Assembly: GCA_037127915.1 (NCBI GenBank)
Contig: JBAXXL010000001.1
Coordinates: 1-64,000 of the forward strand
From: JBAXXL01 sp037127915
GTDB lineage: Bacteria; Bacteroidota; Ignavibacteria; Kapaibacteriales; UBA2268
Reading direction: 5' to 3'
DNA length: 64,000 nucleotides
Below, piece by piece: positions 57,417-64,000 of this stretch (its first letter is position 1; each line of letters starts with the position of its first letter). A program made the translations under genes and the position numbers. The notes beneath the pieces are model-generated. The model saw only the letters and a program-made list of their open reading frames with translations. It had not been told where the DNA came from and did not search any database.

Positions 57417-59633
57417 ATGACTAAAAACAAAAAACCAATAATATGTTTAAAAAATAGTATAATAATAATTGGATTATTTATTTTATTTCCGGTTTTATTG
57501 AGTGCAGTGCCATCCGGAATTAACGGGAAAATAATAGATTCAGCCACCGGCGAAGCTCTTCAAGGAGCCACTGTTCGTTTACTTAATTCTTATATCGGAG
57601 CTTATGCTGATAACGATGGGATGTTTAGCATTGGAAAAATCACTCCCGGAAGTTATGAATTGCTAGTTACCATGGTTGGTTACGATAGTAAAAAAATAAA
57701 AATAAAAGTTCCATTAGAAAAAGCTTTAGAAATTGAGTTAACAACTCAACCCATACAAACCGGCGAGATTGTAGTAACCGCCAATAGACGTGTCCAAGAA
57801 GTACAGGATGTTCCGATTTCCATTTCGATTGTTAAATCGGATGACATAATGGCGGATGCAGGAAGTTCTATGAAAACCGTTTTAGCGTATGTTCCCGGGG
57901 TGGAAGTTAATAACGACAATTTGAGCATCCGCGGAAGTTCAGGATTTTCATTTGGAGTCGGTTCACGCGCTTTATTAATGGTTGACGGTTTACCAATGGT
58001 ATCCGCCGACGACGGCTCAATGAATTTCGACATTGTTCCTTCTTTCGCGGTAAATCAAATCGAAATAATCAAAGGCGCAGGGTCGGCTTTGTACGGTACA
58101 GGCGCTTTGGGAGGAATAATCAATATTCTGACGAAAGAACCTCAAGATAAATCTTCAATACAAGTAAGGTTGAATTCCGGTTTTTATACTAAACCGAGGT
58201 TCAAACAATGGGAATATTCAAAGACACTCAATAAAAGCTATTCTGCGGATTTGGCTTATGAAACCAAACTTAAGGATGTTGCGATGCTTTTTTCACTCAA
58301 TGCTTTACGGGATGAAAGCTGGCGTAAATACGACGACCAAACAAGATTAAACGCATTCGGAAAATTAGCATTCAATATCAGTAACAAATCGAAATTAAAT
58401 CTGCTATTAAATTATCAAACCGGCGACCGCGCCGATTGGGTATATTGGAATAGTTTAGATAGTGCCACGCGACCGCCTACTTCAACGGACTTGAACCAAA
58501 GATTTTTGTCGAACAAGACCACTGCGGCAATAAATTACAATTATATTATAAATGAGAACAATTTTATTATTGTTCGCTCGAGCGCATTTTATAAAAAGTT
58601 TTGGTTAAATCTTGATGAAACTTCGCCGGATTACCGAAATTCAAATTCATTTTCATTGGACAATGATATCCAATATAATTCTGTGATATTAGAGAATTTA
58701 ATTTTCACCGGCGGAATTTCGTACGTTTATAATAATGTGGCATCCAGAAATTATGGCAACCATAATCAGAATATTACTTCTGCTTATGCTCAGTTTGAAT
58801 ATACCCCCATAACACCATTGATTTTGACTTTTGGCTGTAGAGGCGATATCGAATCAGCCGACACATTGGAAAATAATAAAAGCATTTCTCCAAAGTTGGG
58901 AGTTTCGTATAAAATCGGTGAAAATTTTGCTTTACGTGCTTCGAGCGGTTTCGGTTTCCGTGCTCCGAGTGTGGCTGAGCGATTTGCTTCAATAAATTTT
59001 CAAGGTTTTGAGGTGATTCCTAACTATGATTTGGTTCCTGAGAAAAGTATTTCGTATGAGGTGGGATTTAATTGGAAGATATTATCTGCACTTTTTCCTC
59101 TCGAAATAGATGCTTCATTTTTCCAAAACGATATGAGTGATTTGATTGAACCAGGGTTTATAACATCCGGTAAGCCTCAGATAATGTTTGCCAATGTATC
59201 GAAAGTACGAATATTGGGTACGGAGTTAGGTGTTCGAACATTACTATTTGGTGCAGTCGGTTTAGAAACCGGTTTAACTTATATGGATCCTCGTGATCTA
59301 TCAACAAATGAATTTTTAAAATATCGTTCCAAATATGTTTGGTATAATAAATTGTCTATAAAGATTTCGGATTTCTCTTTGAGTATGGATTACCGTTATA
59401 AAAGCAAAGTAGAAACTTACGACAGCCGGTTAAATTTGGAAATAAAAAATGCCGATGCTTATGTACCGGTACACATTGTAGATTTACGACTCTTTTACGA
59501 TTTACCATTAAAAAAACCAACAATGAAAATTGGAATTATATGTAACAATCTTTTGGATTATTACTATACCGAAATGGTTGGTAATTTGGGGATGACGCGC
59601 AAAATTCTCCTTCAATTGGAAACAAAATTATGA
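57417..59633 (+). CDS. TonB-dependent outer-membrane receptor
   Basis: 738 residues. Signal segment (about 14-35), carboxypeptidase-like regulatory domain (about 37-115, GKIIDSATGEALQGATVRLL), plug (about 125-235, VPISISIVKSDDIM, LSIRGSSGFSFGVGSRALLM, GAGSALYGTGALGGIINIL) and a 22-strand-type barrel ending LQLETKL. SGFGFRAPSVAERF is typical of ferric-siderophore or cobalamin receptors. Its stop overlaps the MlaE-type permease start by four bases (ATGA), an unusual coupling. Confidence 0.9.
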   Translation: MTKNKKPIICLKNSIIIIGLFILFPVLLSAVPSGINGKIIDSATGEALQGATVRLLNSYIGAYADNDGMFSIGKITPGSYELLVTMVGYDSKKIKIKVPLEKALEIELTTQPIQTGEIVVTANRRVQEVQDVPISISIVKSDDIMADAGSSMKTVLAYVPGVEVNNDNLSIRGSSGFSFGVGSRALLMVDGLPMVSADDGSMNFDIVPSFAVNQIEIIKGAGSALYGTGALGGIINILTKEPQDKSSIQVRLNSGFYTKPRFKQWEYSKTLNKSYSADLAYETKLKDVAMLFSLNALRDESWRKYDDQTRLNAFGKLAFNISNKSKLNLLLNYQTGDRADWVYWNSLDSATRPPTSTDLNQRFLSNKTTAAINYNYIINENNFIIVRSSAFYKKFWLNLDETSPDYRNSNSFSLDNDIQYNSVILENLIFTGGISYVYNNVASRNYGNHNQNITSAYAQFEYTPITPLILTFGCRGDIESADTLENNKSISPKLGVSYKIGENFALRASSGFGFRAPSVAERFASINFQGFEVIPNYDLVPEKSISYEVGFNWKILSALFPLEIDASFFQNDMSDLIEPGFITSGKPQIMFANVSKVRILGTELGVRTLLFGAVGLETGLTYMDPRDLSTNEFLKYRSKYVWYNKLSIKISDFSLSMDYRYKSKVETYDSRLNLEIKNADAYVPVHIVDLRLFYDLPLKKPTMKIGIICNNLLDYYYTEMVGNLGMTRKILLQLETKL

Positions 59634-60781
59634 AAAACCCAACACCTTTTGTAGAGCCGCTTACTTTGGAGTATATTCGTACCGAACAAATCGGGAGTAC
59701 TCTAATAATGAAATTATTAGGACCTTTCTTTATATCCCACTCAGCCGCAATTGATAAAAGTTGTCAATGTGATAGCAAATTGGAAGGTATCAGCAAAGTT
59801 CAGTTCGATTTTTCGGAATTGGAATTATATGATTCATTTTTACTAATCTTCCTTGATGAATTAGAAGCAATGATTTTATCAAGGAAAATAGAAACGGAAT
59901 ACATTAATTTAAATGACACAGTGAGAGCTTTTATTTCGGTTCAAAGGACTGCTGAAGAAAATAAAATCCGTAAAGAGAGACTTACTGTTTACAAATTTAT
60001 AGAAATCTTTGGCAATGGAATTGTAAATAAGTATAAAGAAATGAGGCAAATGATAGAATTTGTCGGTATAATATTTAAAACGATGATAAAAAGTATTTTA
60101 CATCCGAGTTTAATCCGCTGGAAAGATTTCCCAAATTATTTTTATACTACGGGTGTGAATGCTTTACCGATTAATGTTCTGATAATAATTCTTTTAGGTT
60201 TTATCACAGGATGGCAAGGCGCAATTCAGCTCAAGCAATTCGGTGCCGACCAATTTTTGGCACCTCTGGTTGGATTCTCTATCATTCGCGAGCTTTCCCC
60301 GATTATGGTTGCCATAATTGTCGCAGGGCGTTCAGGGTCGGCTTTTGCGGCAGAAATCGGTACTATGAAAGTATCGGACGAGTTGGATTCATTAGACACG
60401 ATGGGTTTCAATAAAATAGCTTTTCTTGTTATGCCGAGAATATTAGCCCTCACAATAGCATTGCCGATTTTGGTTTTGATTTGCGATTTAATGGGTGTTG
60501 TCGGCGGTTTGATAGCCGGTTTGGCAACTTTGAATATAACCATTGCATCATATTTCTATGAATTAAGTGCTAATTTGGGCATGATTGATATAATGTATGG
60601 TGTAGTAAAAGCAGTTGTTTTCGGATTTATGATTTCGATTATCGGTTGTTTCCGAGGATTACAGGTAACTAATAATGCTGAAAGTGTCGGTAAAAATACT
60701 ACCGCATCGGTTGTCTCAGGAATTTTTATAGTAATCGTTATCGATGCATTGTTCGTTGTTCTTTATGACCAATTATTTTAG
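59630..60781 (+). CDS. mlaE: MlaE-type lipid transport permease with N-terminal STAS-like domain
   Basis: 383 residues. The first about 110 residues have a STAS-like pattern (IRTEQIGSTLIMKLLGPFFI, VQFDFSELELYDSF). The rest is an MlaE permease with five membrane segments and the conserved ELSPIMVAIIVAGRSGSAFA and AEIGTMKVSDELDSLDTMGF. It is the inner-membrane part of retrograde phospholipid transport, working with an MlaF ATPase and an MlaD MCE protein. Neither follows here: the next gene is convergent. Coupled to the receptor gene. Its last 9 nt overlap the convergent HD-domain gene. Confidence 0.88.
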   Translation: MKNPTPFVEPLTLEYIRTEQIGSTLIMKLLGPFFISHSAAIDKSCQCDSKLEGISKVQFDFSELELYDSFLLIFLDELEAMILSRKIETEYINLNDTVRAFISVQRTAEENKIRKERLTVYKFIEIFGNGIVNKYKEMRQMIEFVGIIFKTMIKSILHPSLIRWKDFPNYFYTTGVNALPINVLIIILLGFITGWQGAIQLKQFGADQFLAPLVGFSIIRELSPIMVAIIVAGRSGSAFAAEIGTMKVSDELDSLDTMGFNKIAFLVMPRILALTIALPILVLICDLMGVVGGLIAGLATLNITIASYFYELSANLGMIDIMYGVVKAVVFGFMISIIGCFRGLQVTNNAESVGKNTTASVVSGIFIVIVIDALFVVLYDQLF

Positions 60782-61387
60782 TAAGGATGTGATATTTAAT
60801 TTTTCCATCAGCCATTTGGTCGCATCACTAAATTCACCCGGAAAGTTTTTATTTTTTCCTGCTGAGTCTGCGGATTGCAAAAGTAAAAGCGAAATAATAT
60901 CGACTCTTTGGGATAATCGGACGAGTGCTTTATGAGATATTGTGTCTTTATCGCGGTAAAGCTGTACCGGTTTCGAATGTTCTTTGATTAAATTAAGAAT
61001 TTGAGGTGAAATTTTCTCAAATCCTGCTTTTTTTAGAAAATTGTAAGCAGGTGCTAAGCCGTATATATCGTGCTTTGGGGCTGTTATTTTTCCATTTTTA
61101 GCAGTGGTTGAGTATGGCTTTCCAAAATCATGGCACAAAGCGGCTAACATAAAAACTGCTTTTTCTTCATCATTTGAGAAATTTTTTTTCAACATAGCCG
61201 CGGCATCAATAACTATCAAAGTATGCGTAAACACGTCACCTTCGGGGTGATGGTCGGTTGGTTGAAGAACACCGATCAAAGAACTTAATTCGCGTATGTG
61301 ATTTATTTCGCCATTTTTTTTTATTTTTGATAAAAATAAAGACGGACATTTATTATTAATTGTATTTTCGGCAATAAAACTGTACAT
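60773..61387 (-). CDS. HD-domain phosphohydrolase, CCA-enzyme-like
   Basis: 204 residues from the ATG at 61387; a TTG at 61432 would add 15 hydrophobic residues. HD motif: HPEGDVFTHTLIVID (first His region) and LAALCHDFGKPYST (HD pair), then IKEHSKPVQLY. The order matches the HD domain of tRNA nucleotidyltransferases (Cca), but the nucleotidyltransferase head is missing. A stand-alone phosphatase or phosphodiesterase is likely. It is divergent from gldM. Confidence 0.78.
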   Translation of the reverse strand: MYSFIAENTINNKCPSLFLSKIKKNGEINHIRELSSLIGVLQPTDHHPEGDVFTHTLIVIDAAAMLKKNFSNDEEKAVFMLAALCHDFGKPYSTTAKNGKITAPKHDIYGLAPAYNFLKKAGFEKISPQILNLIKEHSKPVQLYRDKDTISHKALVRLSQRVDIISLLLLQSADSAGKNKNFPGEFSDATKWLMEKLNITSLLK

Positions 61388-61553
61388 AAGAAAATCTAAA
61401 AAATGAGCAAAATAAAGTACAAAATAACCCAAAAATGATAATATTTGAAAAAAAAATAATTATTTTTTATTTTTTTTAAGAAAAATGTTTTTAGTTTTAT
61501 GAAAAATTTTTAACTTTGTATTAAAGAAAAATGATTTTTTATTAATTTAGTAA

Positions 61554-61561
61554 TAACTTTG
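61554..61561 (+). promoter_or_regulatory. Putative -7 element before gldM
   Basis: TAACTTTG fits TAnnTTTG, 73 nt before the start. A second TAACTTTG lies at 61511-61518. The ribosome site AGGAGG at 61622-61627 is the strongest in the window. Confidence 0.45.
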
Positions 61562-61634
61562 TAATAAATTTAATAATTGAAACAGTAATTTTAAAAAAGT
61601 ATAATCACAGCTTAGGCTGTCAGGAGGACAAACT

Positions 61635-63929
61635 ATGGGAAAAGGCGGCGGTGCCGGTAAGGTCTATTTCGTATTGTATCTAGCTGTAGTATTAGAGCTT
61701 CTGATTATCATCGTAGAACGTGATGAGGCGGAGGAACTTCTAAGTAGAAAGCAAAAAGATACAATGAGAATTGTAGAGAGTATCTTATCGCAACTCCAAT
61801 CAGGCGCTGGTACAGAAGGAATCAATACCCGTCCACAAGACGAAATTACAATTCCTCCTCCAGGAGTTAACGTAAAAGACGCATTAGGCGCAGATATTAA
61901 ACCTGAACGTAAATATATAGTTGAGGTTGGTGTAACAGATATCTCCCAAGAAATGCGGAAATACGATAATGAAGTAATGAAAGATTACAAAGAGAGAGTA
62001 AAAAAATTAATTAAGCTCGCTAATGTTGAGCAGATTCAATATCAGATTTTCTTCAGCAATGATCAAAATGTTGAGGAACCTCCTACTTTCCCATCTGATA
62101 AAGAAATCGACAAATATGATTTGACCAAAATGCAGCCTGGTGAATTCATAACTGCTGAAGATGGAGCTACTTGGAAATTCGTAGGTTGTAAGGAAATGCG
62201 TTTAGATTTAGACGCTACTTATAAAACTATTGAAAACATGATTCCTAAAGGAACTCTACAAGCAGATGCAATTATTCCTTATTATCCAGCAAGTTTAAGA
62301 AAATCTGTCGGCGATAATGTTTCACCTCCTGGTGTTTCAGCCGATAGTGTGTTTTTCTATTCCGATAAAGACAGCCGTTTAGGCAAGCTTGTCACTAGCT
62401 CGGAAGATATTAAGAAAAGAGCTTTTGTTATTAACTTCCAACCACCTAGTCAAGCAGGTTGGTTTAAATTGCGTTTTGCTTCCAGAACAAATAGAATTTT
62501 GGGTGTACGATCGGGGCAAAGTTTTGCTGAATTAGATGATGAATCTACAGTAAACATTGGTACAGTACAACTTTCTGTTAAGGATTTGAAAAACGTATAT
62601 AAAGAATTAAAAAGAAAATTAGAAAAATATGCCCTACCTACAATAGAGCAATTGAATATTACTCGTAATGTTGATGACTTGGACTCGAAAGTAAAAAAAG
62701 CGGCCGGTCAAGTAACAGACGAGAAAAATGCAATTGAAGTTAAAGGTAATATTCAACTTTACGGTTATATTGCAAAACTTTTGGTTCCAGGCTTATCTAC
62801 TACATTTGCACAAAACCGCGGAGCTATGGCGATAGATGTTCACGTAATAACACCTAACCCACCAAATGCACCGCCAACTATTTATTTGCCTCAATACGCC
62901 GCTTGCTTCGATGAATTAGCTCCTGTATTTGAATGTTCAATTTCGCCTTATAAAAACGATGGTGCAAACATTGTAGAAGGTAAAGTATTGGATGAAAACG
63001 GCAGTAGTGTTGCACGTATTAACTTTACACCATTACATCAAATCGCAGGTTCGGGTGTTTCAGCTCCTACAGCAGAATCTCCATTGGAATTGCGCGGTGT
63101 AGTTGAACGTAAATTAGCTCCTGGCAAATATAAAATTGAAATAAAACACTCATTAAGAGGAAAAACAGCAACTGATCAATCTGTACTAGAAGTATTTAAA
63201 ACAGGTTTAACTGAAGAATCCGTTCGTGATATTAATGGTAAACTTGCATTCTCCACATATTATGGATACAAAACCAGTTTCTCAGCTGTTCCATATTCGG
63301 GAACAAAGATTAAAAACGACCAATTTAGAATATCTTTAGCAACTAATGACAATCCGCAAAAACCTTCAATTGAAGGTCTGACATTGGATAAAGAACAGGC
63401 GTTTACATACACACCATCTTCTAAATCAGTTACTTTGAAGATTGTCTGGACTCAACCATATACCGGCAAAGAAGTTGAATTGTTTGCAGAGAAAAAAGTT
63501 GATCTTAAACAAGAACCACCAGAAATTGGTACTAGTAACGTATTGACTAATTTCTCAGGAACAACACGTAAGTTTAAAGTCTCGGTTGCTAATATTACAG
63601 CTTCAAAACCTGGTACCGGTTCATCGACACCTGCGGTTGTAAGCGTTGAAGTAAGCGGTGCAGAAATATCGGAAGGTTTGACAGGTTACTCGATTTCTAA
63701 TGAACCATCAATTTCGGGAAGTGCCGAATCGGGTTATGAAGTTGAATTCGAGTTGAGCGGTGTACCAGACCAAGGCAAGAAAAAAGCTCGTGGTACAGTA
63801 ACTGTTAAATTAAACTCAGTTGCAGTCAACCCTGTAAGCGGTGTGAAATCAGAAACGACGTCGTCAGCAGTTCTTGTTAATGTGAACTACGAAGGTGCCG
63901 CACCAAAGAAACAAATGGGTCCTAAATAA
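61635..63929 (+). CDS. gldM: Type IX secretion / gliding motor protein, GldM/PorM type
   Basis: 764 residues. An N-terminal membrane segment (about 10-29, KVYFVLYLAVVLELLIIIVE) keeps an acidic residue in the helix (Glu18), as expected for the GldL-GldM proton motor. The long periplasmic part begins with a helical region and continues as several beta domains that in PorM reach towards the PorK/PorN ring. It is longer than the roughly 515-residue flavobacterial GldM, with extra C-terminal Ig-like modules (from about 540). It is first in its transcript, with no gldK or gldL directly upstream. Supplies the energy step for all the T9SS cargos above. Confidence 0.82.
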   Translation: MGKGGGAGKVYFVLYLAVVLELLIIIVERDEAEELLSRKQKDTMRIVESILSQLQSGAGTEGINTRPQDEITIPPPGVNVKDALGADIKPERKYIVEVGVTDISQEMRKYDNEVMKDYKERVKKLIKLANVEQIQYQIFFSNDQNVEEPPTFPSDKEIDKYDLTKMQPGEFITAEDGATWKFVGCKEMRLDLDATYKTIENMIPKGTLQADAIIPYYPASLRKSVGDNVSPPGVSADSVFFYSDKDSRLGKLVTSSEDIKKRAFVINFQPPSQAGWFKLRFASRTNRILGVRSGQSFAELDDESTVNIGTVQLSVKDLKNVYKELKRKLEKYALPTIEQLNITRNVDDLDSKVKKAAGQVTDEKNAIEVKGNIQLYGYIAKLLVPGLSTTFAQNRGAMAIDVHVITPNPPNAPPTIYLPQYAACFDELAPVFECSISPYKNDGANIVEGKVLDENGSSVARINFTPLHQIAGSGVSAPTAESPLELRGVVERKLAPGKYKIEIKHSLRGKTATDQSVLEVFKTGLTEESVRDINGKLAFSTYYGYKTSFSAVPYSGTKIKNDQFRISLATNDNPQKPSIEGLTLDKEQAFTYTPSSKSVTLKIVWTQPYTGKEVELFAEKKVDLKQEPPEIGTSNVLTNFSGTTRKFKVSVANITASKPGTGSSTPAVVSVEVSGAEISEGLTGYSISNEPSISGSAESGYEVEFELSGVPDQGKKKARGTVTVKLNSVAVNPVSGVKSETTSSAVLVNVNYEGAAPKKQMGPK

Positions 63930-63986
63930 TAATTAGTTAATGTTTTATTAATATATAAAAAAAAAGTAGGTAAAAGGAATATCACG

Positions 63987-64000
63987 ATGAAAAGAATATA
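63987..64000 (+). CDS. Start of the next gene, possibly gldN/porN (cut by window end)
   Basis: ATG at 63987 preceded by AAAAGGAA encodes MKRI before the window ends. Position behind gldM suggests gldN, since the gldL-M-N order is conserved, but no family residue is visible. Confidence 0.35.

Noticed and set aside
1..64000. Insertion sequences, rRNA genes and CRISPR arrays
   Set aside because: No transposase-like protein, rRNA signature or spaced repeat array is seen anywhere in the window.

Overview
The window comes from an AT-rich Gram-negative bacterium of the Bacteroidota/Chlorobiota side of the tree, most like Ignavibacteria or Candidatus Kapabacteria. The evidence is a type IX secretion (T9SS) core protein of the GldM/PorM type at the right edge, eleven secreted proteins ending in T9SS C-terminal sorting domains (CTDs), two TonB-dependent receptors with carboxypeptidase-like N-terminal domains, and recurrent TAnnTTTG (-7 type) sequences in front of genes. 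The assignment is by gene content only.

Layout. 1-7.4 kb: the 3' part of tRNA-Gly, a class III CoA-transferase with thioredoxin reductase, a decayed restriction-modification gene tail, an isolated sugar-type ABC permease, a large lipoprotein and two TPR proteins. 7.4-7.8 kb: a cluster of unrelated palindromic repeats. 7.8-14.9 kb: an orphan phage protease/scaffold-like gene, a compact ECF sigma / membrane anti-sigma-like / Spy-like module, and a group of exported proteins including two T9SS cargos. 14.9-18.8 kb: housekeeping (FAD oxidoreductase, Maf, PurF). 19.2-20.0 kb: a three-gene toxin-antitoxin-like locus.

20.1-30.8 kb is the most striking unit: eight tightly packed minus-strand genes. 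They run ECF sigma, small membrane protein, Spy-like protein, two arylsulfotransferase-like proteins, a DUF1566/SUMF1-like fusion and two metallophosphoesterases. The last five are all T9SS cargos, and the unit ends in one terminator. 30.9-41.2 kb: a membrane histidine kinase, another T9SS protein, a TonB receptor/LytS/LytTR operon and two DUF1566 proteins. 41.3-46.7 kb: SecG, an LptF/LptG permease, RsmB and envelope proteins. 46.9-48.1 kb: a second toxin-antitoxin pair and an ORF6N-domain remnant with palindromic sites. 48.4-53.1 kb: two large beta-propeller T9SS cargos. 53.2-61.4 kb: PHP phosphoesterase, SixA, LCP protein, PyrD, TonB receptor with MlaE-type permease, and an HD hydrolase. 61.6-64 kb: GldM and the first codons of the next gene.

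Two themes emerge. First, secretion of surface proteins by T9SS under dedicated ECF sigma control. Second, palindromic repeats that have entered coding sequence: in two T9SS cargos, palindromes sit in frame at the same two positions of the sorting domain, while a third cargo with the same type of CTD lacks them. This resembles the Rickettsia palindromic elements and is the observation I would follow first. A second repetitive layer is a nearly identical terminator hairpin reused behind five transcription units.
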